Source: Staphylococcus sp. KG4-3 (GTDB taxonomy: Bacteria > Bacillota > Bacilli > Staphylococcales > Staphylococcaceae). Taken from it: a stretch of 64,000 nucleotides of DNA. This document shows, in pieces, positions 35,627 to 46,225 of this stretch. Within the stretch, counting starts at the first letter, position 1, and each line of letters starts with the position of its first letter. The stretch lies in the NCBI RefSeq assembly GCF_033597815.2, contig NZ_CP166245.1, positions 558,001 to 622,000 of the forward strand, written 5' to 3'. A program made the position numbers and the translations under genes. The notes beneath the pieces are model-generated. The model was not told the DNA's origin. It ran no database searches and saw only the letters and a list, made by a program, of their open reading frames with translations.

Positions 35627-35695
35627 AGTGATATTTTTGATATTCTTTTTTATGTATTGTTTCAATGGTAAGCACTTGTAAACTATGACATACAT

Positions 35696-35741
35696 AAAAA
35701 TAAGCCTAAGACATAATGAATCATGTCTTAGGCTTATTTTT
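35696..35741. terminator. bidirectional terminator between hydrolase and sarA
   Basis: TAAGCCTAAGACAT (35701-35714) pairs perfectly with ATGTCTTAGGCTTA (35723-35736), with A and T tracts on the two sides. It can serve both convergent genes. Confidence 0.85.
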
Positions 35742-35845
35742 AATTTGCATAGGCTGATTTAAATAAAATAAGTGCTTCTAACAGGGGCTGTAAGTCACTT
35801 ATTAATCAGTTATGTCTAACCGTTCTAATTCTGTTAATGAAAAAT

Positions 35846-36220
35846 TTATACTTCGTTATCGTCGTTTGCTGCTTTAATACGATCGTTAACGCGTGATAAT
35901 AACTCATTAATTTTCTTACGTTGTTTTGTGTTTACTAAAATTAATACAGTTCTTTCATCATGTTCATTACGTTTTTTATCGAAGTAATCTTCTTGTGATA
36001 AGTTTTTAACTGCTTTAACAACTTGAGGTTGTTTATAGTTTAAGTGGTTAATAATATCTTTTAAATAATATTCTTCACTTTCGTGCTCGCTGATATATGT
36101 TAATACAGCAAACTCCTCAAAACTTACAGAAAATTCTTTTTTGATAATACCTTTTAATTTATCAGCGTAAGTAACCATAGCTAATAATTCAAAACAATCA
36201 TTGATTTTGGTGATAGCCAT
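35846..36220 (-). CDS. sarA: staphylococcal accessory regulator SarA
   Basis: 124-residue winged-helix DNA-binding protein that acts as a dimer and globally controls virulence, agr and biofilm genes. [20 protein letters not shown] and [15 protein letters not shown] are near-invariant staphylococcal SarA sequences; the latter includes the wing with Asp, Glu and Arg. The start is the ATG after GGGAGGAATAATAGG; the longer ORF begins upstream of that site. In S. aureus three promoters drive sarA; here the upstream gap is 364 nt. Confidence 0.97.
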   Translation of the reverse strand: MAITKINDCFELLAMVTYADKLKGIIKKEFSVSFEEFAVLTYISEHESEEYYLKDIINHLNYKQPQVVKAVKNLSQEDYFDKKRNEHDERTVLILVNTKQRKKINELLSRVNDRIKAANDDNEV

Positions 36221-36584
36221 CCTATTATTCCTCCCTAATTCTATATGCCCAATCAAATATACACATTAAAAATGTTTTTGTATAATTATTTGTCTTAATT
36301 CAAAGTGTAAAACAAAGAGTTTATCATAATCTATGGCTTAATTATATTTGGGTAAAATATATTAAAACCACTATTATTTAGTTTATTATAACTAAATAAA
36401 AATAGAAAGTAAACAAAAAACTGTTTAAGCGTTACGTAAATGATTTCAGATATTAATTCAATTCTATACATACCAATGATTGAATTGAAATTAATATATC
36501 TTTGTTTCAATTTGTCGTAATTTGATAAAAATAGTAAATAAGCGTTTTGTATTTAAAGATAATTGCTATTTATACAGTGCACTT
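36221..36584 (-). promoter_or_regulatory. sarA upstream region
   Basis: 364 AT-rich nt between sarA and the adaptor-like gene on the same strand. By analogy with S. aureus it should hold several sarA promoters, including a sigma-B one, but I could not identify a clean sigma-B pair. An inverted repeat ATTAATTCAATTC / GAATTGAAATTAAT lies at about 36451-36496 and may end the upstream transcript. Confidence 0.5.
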
Positions 36585-37520
36585 CTAATTTTTAGACGGC
36601 ACTGCATCAACGTTTCTAGCGATTATGTCTCCTTGTTTTAAACCTTCAAGAATTAATACATCTTTTTTATTACCCATATTTTGTGGTTTGATAACCCGTT
36701 TAATAAATTTTTTATTTCTTTGTAAGAAAACAAATTTGTTATCATATATTGCAGTTTTTGGTATTACAATTTTTTTATTAGGTTTTTCAATATTATAATG
36801 TCTGCCATATAATGTTTTAAAGTTACTACTTATTTCTACATTATATTGTGAATGTTTAGCTGCAGGATCAAATTGTAATGGTAATTTAGAAATATATTTT
36901 ATTTCACCAGTGAAACTTTGTTGGTTATCATCTTTAAGCAATACTTTATCATTTTCATGTAATTGTGCTATAAGTGATTCAGAAACAACAGACTTGATTA
37001 TAGCATTAGAATTAAAAATTTGCAGAATAAGTTCTTTATCTTTAGTAGGAAAATTTTGGTTTATATGGATGTTACCTTCAAAAGGAGCATATATGACGGT
37101 ACGTAACGTTGATTGTAGTGATTCAATTTCTGATTGAGTTCGGCTGATTTCATTACTAATAATTGACTGTAATCGTGTTTTTTTTTGTTTTAAGTGTGAA
37201 AGATATTTTTGCTTCTTAGCGATAAGATGTTCGGTGGTCGGATTGTAATATTCGAAGAGTGGTTGATGTTTTTTTACAATGTCATTATTTTTTATAAACC
37301 AATTATGAATATAACCTTTATCTGTTTCTAATAGTATTTTTGTTATTTGGGTTGGGGACTGTATGCCTGAAAAGTGATAGGAGGGTTCGTACTTAATTTT
37401 AATAGTTTCTATATGAGAATTTGTCTGATTAGGGGACATTGATTTTAAGTAAAACCAGTAAAATAATGCCATACTACTTAAAATTATTATTAATGTAAGT
37501 AATACAAAAAATTTTCGCAA
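36585..37520 (-). CDS. HlyD-like membrane-anchored adaptor protein
   Basis: About 311 residues. An N-terminal membrane anchor (MRKFFVLLTLIIILSSMALF) is followed by a lipoyl/barrel-sandwich half (about 65-90), a Lys/Gln-rich coiled-coil hairpin (about 95-145) and a second half with VIYAPFEGNIHINQNFP, then beta-barrel regions. This is the plan of HlyD/MFP adaptors. No efflux pump gene is adjacent, so its partner is unknown. The TTG at 37520 lies 5 nt after AGGTGA; the GTG at 37529 overlaps it. It is the gene preceding sarA in this orientation. Confidence 0.78.
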   Translation of the reverse strand: MRKFFVLLTLIIILSSMALFYWFYLKSMSPNQTNSHIETIKIKYEPSYHFSGIQSPTQITKILLETDKGYIHNWFIKNNDIVKKHQPLFEYYNPTTEHLIAKKQKYLSHLKQKKTRLQSIISNEISRTQSEIESLQSTLRTVIYAPFEGNIHINQNFPTKDKELILQIFNSNAIIKSVVSESLIAQLHENDKVLLKDDNQQSFTGEIKYISKLPLQFDPAAKHSQYNVEISSNFKTLYGRHYNIEKPNKKIVIPKTAIYDNKFVFLQRNKKFIKRVIKPQNMGNKKDVLILEGLKQGDIIARNVDAVPSKN

Positions 37521-37589
37521 TGAGGTCACCTCTTGTTGTTAATATGGTTTGATTATACAGTGAAAATGACTTAATGTGCTATAAAAAAA

Positions 37590-37627
37590 GCGCATCATTT
37601 ACAGTTTGGTAAAAGTAAATGACGCAC
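37590..37627 (-). terminator. terminator of the DMT transporter gene
   Basis: GCGCATCATTTAC (37590-37602) pairs with GTAAATGACGCAC (37615-37627). Read on the minus strand it follows the gene's stop and is followed by TTTTTTT. Confidence 0.85.
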
Positions 37628-37637
37628 TATCACAATT

Positions 37638-38567
37638 TTAAAATAATCTTAACAATATAATACCAATCATAATGGCTATAATCCCTGAAATTTTACGTGG
37701 TGTTACTTTATTAACATTTGTGCCTAAGAGACCAAAATGATCTATGACGATACCCATTAGCATTTGACCTAGCATAACAATAATAGTTGTTAGCGCAGCG
37801 CCTAAATGTGGCATCAAGATAATATTTGTTGTTACGAAGATTACACCTAATATGCCACCGATAAAATAAATGGGTTTTAATTTGCCTTGTTTATTATTAA
37901 AAGTTGCAACTTTAAGACTTTTGTTAAATATCAGTGTCAATATAAACAATACAATGGTTCCAACTGTAAAAGATATAAGTGATGCCATTATTGATGAATG
38001 TAGTTGTTGACCCAACGCACTATTAATAGCTGTTTGGATAGGTGGACAGAAGCCAAATATAAAGCCAATTATAAGCCATATATATACCGTTGAATATTGT
38101 GCTTTGTCTTTAGGATCTCGTCGGACATAATTCATAAGTAAAATGCCGAAAATTAAAAAAAGGATTCCTAATACTTTTAGTAAGGTGAAAGTATGTTTAT
38201 CGGCGCCGAACCATCCAAAGCTATCAATTGCCACGCCCATTATAATTTGGCCTGCTACAGTCATAACGACTGTTAAAGAAGCACCTAAACGAGGTAAAAG
38301 TAATAGATTCCCTGTTAAGAAAATAACACCTAGTATACCACCAACAAACCATTGATAATTTAACGATTGATTACTATAAAATTGCCCTGTAAAGACATGG
38401 GGGTTAATAATAAGATTAATTAAAATTAAAAAAAGAGTTCCTGTTGCAAATGAAATCGTTGATGCATAGAATGAAGATCTTGTATATAAACTCAATCTAG
38501 AATTGATTGAAGTTTGAAATGGAACTACCATTCCTGCAACAATACCAATGATATATAAGAGAAACAT
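37638..38567 (-). CDS. DMT-superfamily transporter, tandem DUF606 (YdcZ-like) repeats
   Basis: 309 residues with ten hydrophobic segments in two similar halves. PFQTSINSRLSLYTRSSFYA (half 1) matches PIQTAINSALGQQLHSSIMA (half 2), and both halves continue with S(F/F)-TGT and a GGxLGVIF(L/V)T stretch. Many bacteria carry DUF606 as single five-helix proteins that pair; here the two are fused. Substrate unknown. AAGGAAAG precedes the ATG. Single gene with its own terminator. Confidence 0.85.
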   Translation of the reverse strand: MFLLYIIGIVAGMVVPFQTSINSRLSLYTRSSFYASTISFATGTLFLILINLIINPHVFTGQFYSNQSLNYQWFVGGILGVIFLTGNLLLLPRLGASLTVVMTVAGQIIMGVAIDSFGWFGADKHTFTLLKVLGILFLIFGILLMNYVRRDPKDKAQYSTVYIWLIIGFIFGFCPPIQTAINSALGQQLHSSIMASLISFTVGTIVLFILTLIFNKSLKVATFNNKQGKLKPIYFIGGILGVIFVTTNIILMPHLGAALTTIIVMLGQMLMGIVIDHFGLLGTNVNKVTPRKISGIIAIMIGIILLRLF

Positions 38568-38790
38568 TAAATCACGCTTTCCTTCGAGATAACTATATTA
38601 TAAAGGAAAGATTAATGTATGCATACATTTAAATTAGGAGCAGAAATATATGTATATCAGAGAAAATAATGTACACAACAAACAAAGTATAATAAAATAC
38701 GTATGTTGATGTTTTTTATATAATAAAAATTAACAAAATTAATGTATTTTGAATAACGAAAGTAATTTTAGAAGTGAGTGACTATAGATA

Positions 38791-39024
38791 TTGAAACAAC
38801 TTTCCATAATTCGTCTTTTAGATGAGGAAACTTTTTTTGTTGGTGCAGGCAGTAACGATCAAATAAAAAAGAATCAATTTATAGAAGTGTTAAATCCTAG
38901 ACGTACCTATAAAAATTTAGCTCAAATTGTTGAAGTATATGATAAATATTCAATGTGTAAAAAATTGGGTAAGAAGAAGATATTTTTTGGTGATACCGTT
39001 AGGCTAAGACCTTCGAGAGATTAA
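38791..39024 (+). CDS. small protein of unknown function, 77 aa
   Basis: TTG start with a modest site (GAAGTGAGTGA). The chain is basic with alternating beta-type segments (SIIRLLDEETFFVGAG, FFGDTVRLRP) and looks like a small beta-barrel. No signal or membrane segment. A good terminator follows, which supports a real transcript. I do not recognise the family. Confidence 0.6.
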   Translation: MKQLSIIRLLDEETFFVGAGSNDQIKKNQFIEVLNPRRTYKNLAQIVEVYDKYSMCKKLGKKKIFFGDTVRLRPSRD

Positions 39025-39088
39025 TGATAGATTAGAATAGAAAAGTAGTCAGTTGATTATTATGATGTGACATTTATTATTAACCAGT

Positions 39089-39123
39089 AAAAAGGCCTGA
39101 AACATTTGTTTCAAGCCTTTTTG
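39089..39123 (+). terminator. terminator of the 77-aa protein gene
   Basis: AAAAGGCCTGAAAC pairs, with one mismatch, to GTTTCAAGCCTTTTT around a four-base loop. A/T tracts on both sides allow it to act for the convergent DUF2922 gene as well. Confidence 0.8.
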
Positions 39124-39169
39124 CGTAATGACTTTAATTATAGTCCATTACGTCGTAGTTGCTAGGTAG

Positions 39170-39388
39170 TTAATTTTCAAATATAAGTTTAGTAGATTTA
39201 TCTATAATTTGTGCAGCATGCGCTGTTTTAGGAATGCCTGCTTTCGGTCTCAAAATATCTAACTGAATTAATTTGATCATCCCTTCTTTTACGGCCGATT
39301 CATTTATAAAGTGCTCGATTTTAGGTATTTGTAATTTAACCGTCTTGTTAACAGCATCGTTGAAAATAAGTTCTAACGTTTGTGACAT
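39170..39388 (-). CDS. DUF2922 family protein, 72 aa
   Basis: A small soluble protein beginning MSQTLELIFNDAVNKTVKLQ, the typical DUF2922 start. The preceding gene on this strand is a DUF1659 protein 14 nt upstream, and the DUF1659-DUF2922 pair is common in Firmicutes. AAGGAGGAAAC precedes the ATG. Function unknown. Confidence 0.83.
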   Translation of the reverse strand: MSQTLELIFNDAVNKTVKLQIPKIEHFINESAVKEGMIKLIQLDILRPKAGIPKTAHAAQIIDKSTKLIFEN

Positions 39389-39402
39389 ATTCTGTTTCCT
39401 CC

Positions 39403-39609
39403 TTAATTAATCGTTTCTGTCTTAATGACTTCAAGTTTGTCAAATCTTTCTCCTGTGATTTGCTCTATAATGGATTTGAAACTTTTAAGTTGTTCAGGTT
39501 TTACGTCTGTATTTAAATTAGTGAAATGACGCTTAAACTGACTAGCTTTACCATTTTTGTCGAACAATGTACGAGATAATGTGACTGCGAGTTGACTTAT
39601 ATTATTCAT
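39403..39609 (-). CDS. DUF1659 family protein, 68 aa
   Basis: Starts MNNISQLAVTLSRTLFDKNG, with AAAGGAGG 9 nt upstream, which decides for this ATG over the longer ORF. Short, soluble, basic in the middle. First gene of a pair with the DUF2922 gene. It is divergent from the recombinase-like gene. Function unknown. Confidence 0.82.
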   Translation of the reverse strand: MNNISQLAVTLSRTLFDKNGKASQFKRHFTNLNTDVKPEQLKSFKSIIEQITGERFDKLEVIKTETIN

Positions 39610-39756
39610 TATAATTAACCTCCTTTCACTATATATATCGATTGAGAATAGCAAAACGGTCAAAAAAATTTTAAAAATTTGTATTAAACACTTTCATGTG
39701 ACATAAACATCATATATCATTAAATAAGAAACATTTATGGCGTGAGAGGTGAAAAT

Positions 39757-40308
39757 ATGAATCAAGTAGATCCTATTAGGGATATTGAAGAAATTAAATC
39801 AATGTATAAAGTATTGAGTTGTAAGTCTAGACGGGATTATTTACTGTTTAAATTTGCAATACATACAGGTGTTAAACTATCTGAATTATTGAATTTATGT
39901 GTGAATGATGTCAAAGGAGCAGATAATCACATAAAATTATATTGGCTTGAAGACCATGCACCTAACATTTATATCAAATTACCTGATGATTTAAGAAGTG
40001 AGTTATTTGATTATATAAATGAGGAAGGTCTAAAGGAAAATCAATTGCTGTTTCAATCAAATAGAACATTTAAAGGTTTATCGAGGCAACAAGCCTATCG
40101 AATTATACATGCGGCTGCTAACGACTTAGGAATGTTGCATATTGGTTTGACCACTTTGAGGAAAACATTTGCATATCATGCTTATCAAGCAGGTATATCT
40201 ATATCTATTATTCAAAAATACCTCGGCCATCAAACTACTTATGAAACGATGAAATTTATAGGTATTTCTACAAAGAAAAGTAATACGACAATAGCGTTAA
40301 ATTTATAA
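39757..40308 (+). CDS. degenerate tyrosine-recombinase-like protein
   Basis: 183 residues matching only the catalytic domain of phage-integrase/Xer recombinases; the N-terminal SAM-like core-binding domain is missing. Compared with XerD, Arg I is Lys40 (HTGVKLSELL), the box-II His is Thr132 (LTTLRKTF, Arg135 kept), LGH is kept (156-158), and the nucleophilic Tyr position is Phe167 (ETMKFIG). It should be unable to cut DNA. No att site or mobile element lies nearby. It stands just ahead of mnhA2, the same position as a similar S. aureus gene, so it is fixed in the genus (inference). GAGAGGTGA precedes the ATG. Confidence 0.83.
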   Translation: MNQVDPIRDIEEIKSMYKVLSCKSRRDYLLFKFAIHTGVKLSELLNLCVNDVKGADNHIKLYWLEDHAPNIYIKLPDDLRSELFDYINEEGLKENQLLFQSNRTFKGLSRQQAYRIIHAAANDLGMLHIGLTTLRKTFAYHAYQAGISISIIQKYLGHQTTYETMKFIGISTKKSNTTIALNL

Positions 40309-40331
40309 ATTACAATTAAAGGGGGAATACG

Positions 40332-42728
40332 ATGAGTTTAGTCTATCTACTTGGAGCTTTATTTTTAATAATGTTACTTTTATTAGTAACAATGGCTACG
40401 CCTAAAATCCAAAGATTTGCAGGTCATATCGCACTCTTAGCGCCCATCGTTGCCTCTATATACTTTTTATGGCAATTACCACAAGTAATGCACGGGCATT
40501 TTGTATCAGTAAAAATACCGTGGCTTACATTGTTGGATATTAATATAGATTTTAGATTGGATGGCTTAAGTTTATTCTTTAGCTTGTTGATTTCACTTAT
40601 TGGATTAGCAGTATTTTTCTATGCTACTCAGTATCTATCGAAAGAACATGATAATTTACCACGTTTTTATATATATTTATTACTTTTTATGATTAGTATG
40701 TTAGGCGTAGTTACTGCAAATAATACCATTTTAATGTATGTATTTTGGGAATTGACGAGTGTTTCTTCATTTTTACTAATTGCATATTGGTATAGTAAAG
40801 GTGAGAGTCAATTTGGTGCGATTCAATCGTTTATGATTACAGTGTTTGGTGGACTTGCTTTATTAGTAGGGTTCATCATGGTCTATACTGTAACAGGTAC
40901 GAATTCTATATCTTCTATTATTGAGCAAAGTGATAAGGTTGCTGAAAGTAATCTTTTTATCCCAATTGTTATATTATTCTTGATTGGTGCATTTACAAAG
41001 TCAGCACAGTTTCCGTTCCACATATGGTTACCGAAAGCAATGGCTGCACCTACACCAGTAAGTGCTTATTTACACTCTGCAACAATGGTTAAAGCAGGTA
41101 TTTTCTTATTATTTAGGTTTACACCATTATTAGGATTGAGTGATTTTTATATTTATTGTGTGACATTCATTGGTCTAATTACCATGATATTTGGAGCAGT
41201 TAATGCAACAAGACAGTTTGATATGAAAGCTATATTAGCTTATTCAACAATAAGTCAATTAGGTATGATTGTTGCTATGGTTGGTTTAGGTGGTGGATTT
41301 GCACAACACCCTACTGGTACATTATCTGAAGCATATGGTTTTATCTTATTTGCAGCTTTATTCCATCTTATGAATCATGCGCTATTTAAAGGTGCATTAT
41401 TTATGGGCGTAGGTATCATTGATCATGAAACAGGTACGAGAGATATCCGTCGATTGTCTGGATTAAGAAAGGTGTTTCCAATCACCCACATTGTTATGTT
41501 ATTATCAGCGTTCTCTATGGCCGGTATACCATTCCTAAATGGGTTTCTTAGTAAAGAGATGTTCTTTGATGGCCTAATTAGTGCGGTTGAACTACCTCAA
41601 TTTAATCTTTCATTAACTATAGTTATAACAGTTATTGGGGTTTTAGCAAGTATCTTTACTTTAATATATTCAGCTTACATGATTAAGGAAGTATTCTGGG
41701 GAGATTATCAAAAAGCAGATTTACCGATAAAATCACCACATGAACCGTTTGTCTTTACTCTACCTTCTGCAATTATGATGATTTTATTACCGGTTATCTT
41801 TTTTGTCCCAAATGTTTTTGGACATTATGTTATTTTACCGGCATTTCGAAGTATCACAATTGGAGAAAAAGTAGATAATGTGGCGCCACATATTGCTCAG
41901 TGGCATGGCTTCAATTTACCTCTCATATTAAGCATTATTGTAATAGTTGTTGGGTTTACGATGGCCTTTAAAATAAATTGGAAAAACTATGCTAATAAAC
42001 TTAAGGTGAAATCTATCACCGACTTATATTTGGGTTCATATAATCAATTCGAACATTTTTCGGGTTATGGTATTCGTACTTTAATGAATAACCGCTTAAA
42101 TCATTATATTACATTGACTTTATTAATATTTAGTATGGTTGTCATTTATGGGATTATTCAAGCAGGCTTCCCACACGTCCAACAGATTCATGTCAGTGAA
42201 TTTGGTCCAATTGAAGTAATTACATTAATCGTTGTATTTGTACTCGGTATAGCTTTAACGTTTATTCGTCAACGTTTAACTATGGTTATACTTAATGGGA
42301 TTATTGGTTATTGTGTTACAATTTTCTTCATTTTAATGAAAGCGCCAGATTTAGCATTAACACAATTAGTGGTAGAAACGATTACTACGATTCTGTTTAT
42401 CGTAAGTTTTTCAAGACTACCAAACGTCCCACGTGCTAAAGTACACAAAAAGCGTGAAGCAGTCAAAATTGTCGTTTCACTGTTGATGGCAATCATTGTC
42501 GTGACACTGGTATTTATCGCTCAACAAAGTGATTCAATGCCTACCATTTCAACGTTTTATCATGATGCTTATAATTTAGCAGGTGGTAAAAACATTGTGA
42601 ATTCAATACTAGGTGATTTCCGTGCTTTAGATACATTGTTTGAAGGTATGGTGTTAATCATAGCTGGTTTAGGTATTTACACATTACTTAACTTTAAAGA
42701 ACGGAGGGGTCAAGATGAAAGAGAATGA
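40332..42728 (+). CDS. mnhA2: Na+/H+ antiporter subunit MnhA2
   Basis: 798-residue largest subunit of the second Mrp/Mnh monovalent cation/proton antiporter of staphylococci. The core (about 100-420) is the proton-pumping module related to NADH dehydrogenase ND5 ([31 protein letters not shown] with the conserved Lys). The C-terminal part carries the MrpA-specific membrane domain ([30 protein letters not shown]). It starts a seven-gene operon with overlapping ends. The seven subunits form one membrane complex. GGGGGA precedes the ATG. Confidence 0.95.
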   Translation: MSLVYLLGALFLIMLLLLVTMATPKIQRFAGHIALLAPIVASIYFLWQLPQVMHGHFVSVKIPWLTLLDINIDFRLDGLSLFFSLLISLIGLAVFFYATQYLSKEHDNLPRFYIYLLLFMISMLGVVTANNTILMYVFWELTSVSSFLLIAYWYSKGESQFGAIQSFMITVFGGLALLVGFIMVYTVTGTNSISSIIEQSDKVAESNLFIPIVILFLIGAFTKSAQFPFHIWLPKAMAAPTPVSAYLHSATMVKAGIFLLFRFTPLLGLSDFYIYCVTFIGLITMIFGAVNATRQFDMKAILAYSTISQLGMIVAMVGLGGGFAQHPTGTLSEAYGFILFAALFHLMNHALFKGALFMGVGIIDHETGTRDIRRLSGLRKVFPITHIVMLLSAFSMAGIPFLNGFLSKEMFFDGLISAVELPQFNLSLTIVITVIGVLASIFTLIYSAYMIKEVFWGDYQKADLPIKSPHEPFVFTLPSAIMMILLPVIFFVPNVFGHYVILPAFRSITIGEKVDNVAPHIAQWHGFNLPLILSIIVIVVGFTMAFKINWKNYANKLKVKSITDLYLGSYNQFEHFSGYGIRTLMNNRLNHYITLTLLIFSMVVIYGIIQAGFPHVQQIHVSEFGPIEVITLIVVFVLGIALTFIRQRLTMVILNGIIGYCVTIFFILMKAPDLALTQLVVETITTILFIVSFSRLPNVPRAKVHKKREAVKIVVSLLMAIIVVTLVFIAQQSDSMPTISTFYHDAYNLAGGKNIVNSILGDFRALDTLFEGMVLIIAGLGIYTLLNFKERRGQDERE

Positions 42729-43140
42729 TGTTGTATTACGAACGATAACGAAGATTGTCGTATTTATCTTATTAACTTTTGGATTTTATCTGTTTTTAGC
42801 TGGTCATAATAATCCAGGCGGTGGCTTTATTGGCGGTCTCGTTTTCAGTTCAGCATTTCTATTGATGTTTTTGGCCTTCGACGTTAAACAAGTTTTAGTC
42901 GCATTACCATTAGATTTCAGAATTCTAATGATTTGTGGTTCTTTACTATCATTTATTACAGCAGTTGTACCTATGTTCTTTGGTAAACCGTTCCTTTATC
43001 AAACAGATGCATATGTACAGCTACCATTGTTAGGTGAAGTACATTTATCAACTGTAACGCTATTTGAAGCGGGTATTGTATTATCCGTTGTAGGTGTGGT
43101 TGTTACAGTTATGCTTTCAATTAGTGGTGGTCGCTCATGA
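42715..43140 (+). CDS. mnhB2: Na+/H+ antiporter subunit MnhB2
   Basis: 141-residue MrpB-type subunit with four hydrophobic segments and the conserved [22 protein letters not shown]. It overlaps the end of mnhA2 by 14 nt, with its ribosome-binding site GGAGGGG inside that gene. Confidence 0.95.
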   Translation: MKENDVVLRTITKIVVFILLTFGFYLFLAGHNNPGGGFIGGLVFSSAFLLMFLAFDVKQVLVALPLDFRILMICGSLLSFITAVVPMFFGKPFLYQTDAYVQLPLLGEVHLSTVTLFEAGIVLSVVGVVVTVMLSISGGRS

Positions 43141-43484
43141 ATTTAATTTTATTAATGGTTATTGGCTTTTTAATATTTATTGGAACGTATATGATATTAT
43201 CAGTCAATTTAATAAGAATTGTTATTGGAATTTCGATATACACGCATGCTGGTAATCTAATTATTATGAGTATGGGGAAATACAGCAAAGATATGGTTGA
43301 GCCTTTAATTGGTGAAGGAAGCAAGCAATTTGTGGATCCTTTATTACAAGCGATTGTATTAACTGCAATTGTTATCGGGTTCGCAATGACTGCCTTTCTC
43401 TTAGTACTTGTCTATAGAACATATCGTGTAACTAAAGAAGACGAAATCGATGTACTGAGAGGAGATGACGACAATGATGAGTAA
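43137..43484 (+). CDS. mnhC2: Na+/H+ antiporter subunit MnhC2
   Basis: 115-residue MrpC subunit, related to NuoK, with three hydrophobic segments and [20 protein letters not shown], the family signature. It overlaps mnhB2 by four nt (ATGA) and mnhD2 by about 11 nt. Confidence 0.95.
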   Translation: MNLILLMVIGFLIFIGTYMILSVNLIRIVIGISIYTHAGNLIIMSMGKYSKDMVEPLIGEGSKQFVDPLLQAIVLTAIVIGFAMTAFLLVLVYRTYRVTKEDEIDVLRGDDDNDE

Positions 43485-44976
43485 TTTATTAATATTACCA
43501 TTACTACTGCCAGCTGTTTGTGGTTTAGGTTTAGTGTTCATTCGTACGCACAGTAGGTTATCTAGGATCTTTTCAATTGGTACAATGGCTCTTACAACGT
43601 TAGTTTCTTTAACATTGCTTATTTATGTGATGTATAACAAACCACTTGCGTTAGATTTTGGTGGTTGGAAAGCGCCATACGGCATTCAATTTGTCGGAGA
43701 TTCCTTAAGTTTATTGTTGGTTGTAACTTCAAGTTTTGTTGTTACGCTGATTATGGCATATGGCTTTGGACGAACTGAGAAAAGAGCGATACGTTACTAT
43801 TTACCTAGTTTTATTTTATTCTTAACTGTCGGCGTAATAGGCTCATTTCTAACTGCAGACTTATTCAATATCTATGTTATGTTTGAAGTGATGTTATTGG
43901 CATCATTCGTACTTATTACATTAGGGCAATCAGTAGAACAATTACGTGCTGCAATTATCTATGTCGTACTTAATATTTTAGGTTCATGGTTATTATTATT
44001 AGGCATTGGCTTATTGTACAAATTAACAGGTACATTAAATTTCACACTTGTATCCCAACGACTAAATGAAATGAATGACAAGAGTTCTATCGTAATTGTT
44101 TCAATGGTGTTCTTAATTGCATTTGGTGCAAAAGCTGCATTAGTACTATTTATGTGGTTACCTAAAGCATATGCAGTGCTAAATACAGAATTAGCAGCAC
44201 TATTTGCAGCATTAATGACTAAAGTTGGTGCTTATGCATTAATTCGTTTCTTTACACTTATATTTGATGAACATCATGGGATTTCACACCCATTATTAGT
44301 TTTCTTATCTTGTATTACAATGTTAATAGGTGCTTTTGGTGTGCTTGCATATAAAGATATTAAAAAAATTGCAGCATATCAGGTTATTTTATCTATTGGT
44401 TTCGTAATTTTAGGGTTGGGAACAAATACTTTTGCGGGTGTGAACGGTGCTATTTTTTATTTAGCGAATGATATTGTAGTTAAAACGTTACTATTCTTTA
44501 TTATAGGTAGTCTAGTATACGTGACGGGTTATAGACAATATCGAAGTTTACATGGATTGGCGAAACAAGAACCATTCTTTGGTGTAGCATTTGTAGTGAT
44601 GATTTTAGCAATCGGTGGTGTGCCTCCATTAAGCGGTTTCCCTGGTAAGGTTTTCATTTTTGAAGGTGCAATTGAAAATGGCAACTATATTGGTTTAACG
44701 CTGATGATTATTACAAGCTTAATAGCAATGTTTAGTTTATTTAGAGTTTTCTTTGTGATGTATCTAGGCAATGAACAAAGAGGCGAGGCTATTGTATTTA
44801 AAAAAATTCCACAATACCGAAAAGTCCTTATAGGTATCTTAGTGGCAACAATTATCGCAATGGGTATTGCGGCGCCGTTAATATTTAAAGTAACCGAAAA
44901 TGCGACGCATTTAAATATGGATGATGGATTGTATGAAAAAATGGTTAATCCTCATTTAATGAAGGAGGATAAATAA
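43474..44976 (+). CDS. mnhD2: Na+/H+ antiporter subunit MnhD2
   Basis: About 500-residue MrpD subunit, a second ND2/4/5-like proton channel with some 14 helices. [18 protein letters not shown] contains the conserved membrane Glu. [20 protein letters not shown] carries the Lys of the proton path. I prefer the ATG at 43474, 9 nt after GGAG, to the one at 43465 that overlaps it. Confidence 0.94.
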   Translation: MMSNLLILPLLLPAVCGLGLVFIRTHSRLSRIFSIGTMALTTLVSLTLLIYVMYNKPLALDFGGWKAPYGIQFVGDSLSLLLVVTSSFVVTLIMAYGFGRTEKRAIRYYLPSFILFLTVGVIGSFLTADLFNIYVMFEVMLLASFVLITLGQSVEQLRAAIIYVVLNILGSWLLLLGIGLLYKLTGTLNFTLVSQRLNEMNDKSSIVIVSMVFLIAFGAKAALVLFMWLPKAYAVLNTELAALFAALMTKVGAYALIRFFTLIFDEHHGISHPLLVFLSCITMLIGAFGVLAYKDIKKIAAYQVILSIGFVILGLGTNTFAGVNGAIFYLANDIVVKTLLFFIIGSLVYVTGYRQYRSLHGLAKQEPFFGVAFVVMILAIGGVPPLSGFPGKVFIFEGAIENGNYIGLTLMIITSLIAMFSLFRVFFVMYLGNEQRGEAIVFKKIPQYRKVLIGILVATIIAMGIAAPLIFKVTENATHLNMDDGLYEKMVNPHLMKEDK

Positions 44977-45458
44977 TGAGACAAGTCTTACTTAATATCG
45001 TAATTGCCTTTTTATGGGTCCTTTTTCAAGATGAAGATTCTTTTAAAATATCGACCTTTTTCGCAGGTTACCTCATAGGTTTATTGGTTATCTATATTTT
45101 ACATCGTTTCTTTGGGCAACAATTCTATTTAAAAAAAGTTTGGGTCAGCATTAAGTTTTTAGTAGTTTATCTTTATCAGCTAATTACTTCAAGTATTACG
45201 ACAATCAATTATATATTATTTAAAACAAAGGACTTAAATCCTGGGTTAGTAACTTATGAAACAACTTTAGATACAGATTGGGAAGTATCTTTCCTAACAA
45301 TTTTAATTATTATCACACCTGGATCTACAGTTATTAGAATTTCGAAAGAAAAGCAAAAGTTCTTTATACATGCTATCGATGTTTCAGATAAAGAAAAGCA
45401 GAAATTACTGAAAAGTATCAGACAATATGAAGGACTCATATTGGAGGTGGCAGAATGA
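44976..45458 (+). CDS. mnhE2: Na+/H+ antiporter subunit MnhE2
   Basis: 160-residue MrpE subunit. Two N-terminal hydrophobic segments are followed by a cytoplasmic beta-rich half with [21 protein letters not shown], characteristic of MrpE. It overlaps the mnhD2 stop by one base (TAATG). Confidence 0.94.
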   Translation: MRQVLLNIVIAFLWVLFQDEDSFKISTFFAGYLIGLLVIYILHRFFGQQFYLKKVWVSIKFLVVYLYQLITSSITTINYILFKTKDLNPGLVTYETTLDTDWEVSFLTILIIITPGSTVIRISKEKQKFFIHAIDVSDKEKQKLLKSIRQYEGLILEVAE

Positions 45459-45757
45459 TTGAATATCTAATAGACTTCTTTATTACGAGTGCGCTAATTA
45501 TATTTGGCATAGCTTTGTTACTAACACTATTTAGATTGATAAAGGGCCCGACTACTGCAGATAGAGTAGTTGCATTTGATGCTGCCAGTGCAATATTAAT
45601 GTCGATGGTTGGGTTGTTAAGCATCGTGTTCGGCACATTCTCATTCTTGGATTCGATATTACTCATCGCCATTATTTCCTTTGTAAGTACAGTGTCGATT
45701 TCTAGATTTATAGAAGGGGGGCACGTCTTCAATGCAAATAACAAGCGAAATCGTTAA
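45455..45757 (+). CDS. mnhF2: Na+/H+ antiporter subunit MnhF2
   Basis: 100-residue MrpF subunit with three hydrophobic helices and [19 protein letters not shown], the conserved MrpF loop. It overlaps mnhE2 (ATGA) and mnhG2. Confidence 0.94.
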   Translation: MIEYLIDFFITSALIIFGIALLLTLFRLIKGPTTADRVVAFDAASAILMSMVGLLSIVFGTFSFLDSILLIAIISFVSTVSISRFIEGGHVFNANNKRNR

Positions 45758-46178
45758 TCTTATTGCAGCCTTTATGATATTTTTAGGAAGTATTATAGCT
45801 TTAATTAGTGCCATTGGTTTAATTAAATTCCAAGATGTCTTTTTACGTAGCCACGCGGCAACGAAAAGTTCAACGTTATCTGTATTATTGACGCTTGTGG
45901 GCGTTATCATATATTTTATTTCGTCACAAGGTTATTTAAGTGTAAGACTTATTCTCGCTTTAGTGTTTATTAATTTAACATCTCCTGTTGGGGGACACTT
46001 AATTTCTCGTGCAGCATACCGTACTGGCGCGTATATGTATAGAAAAAGTGATGCCCCTAGACAAACGAATATATTATTGAGTGCTACTGAGAATAACACA
46101 TTTGAACAATTGAAAAAACGTGCACATGAGCGTGAAGAACGTAGAAGAAAAACGTATGAAAAAGAACATGATTACTAA
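45732..46178 (+). CDS. mnhG2: Na+/H+ antiporter subunit MnhG2
   Basis: 148-residue MrpG subunit with three hydrophobic helices and [21 protein letters not shown] charged tail ([15 protein letters not shown]), as in Mnh2-type rather than the shorter Mnh1-type subunits, supports naming the operon mnh2. AAGGGGGG in the upstream gene precedes the ATG. A terminator follows. Confidence 0.94.
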   Translation: MQITSEIVNLIAAFMIFLGSIIALISAIGLIKFQDVFLRSHAATKSSTLSVLLTLVGVIIYFISSQGYLSVRLILALVFINLTSPVGGHLISRAAYRTGAYMYRKSDAPRQTNILLSATENNTFEQLKKRAHEREERRRKTYEKEHDY

Positions 46179-46190
46179 TTTGTTTCAAGG

Positions 46191-46225
46191 AGACACTTCT
46201 CATATTTTAAGAAGTGTCTTTTTGT
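46191..46225 (+). terminator. terminator of the mnh2 operon
   Basis: AGACACTTCT (46191-46200) pairs with AGAAGTGTCT (46210-46219), followed by TTTTG. Confidence 0.85.

Noticed and set aside
36425..36440. cre site upstream of sarA (TTTAAGCGTTACGT)
   Set aside because: Too many mismatches to the CcpA consensus compared with the two sites at 13.4 and 16.1 kb.
36221..36584. Specific sigma-B promoter for sarA
   Set aside because: Expected from S. aureus, but no GTTTAA/GGGTAT pair with proper spacing could be found on the minus strand.
39757..40308. Integrase marking a prophage or genomic island
   Set aside because: Catalytic residues are missing, no att repeats or phage genes occur nearby, and the flanking gene order is core.
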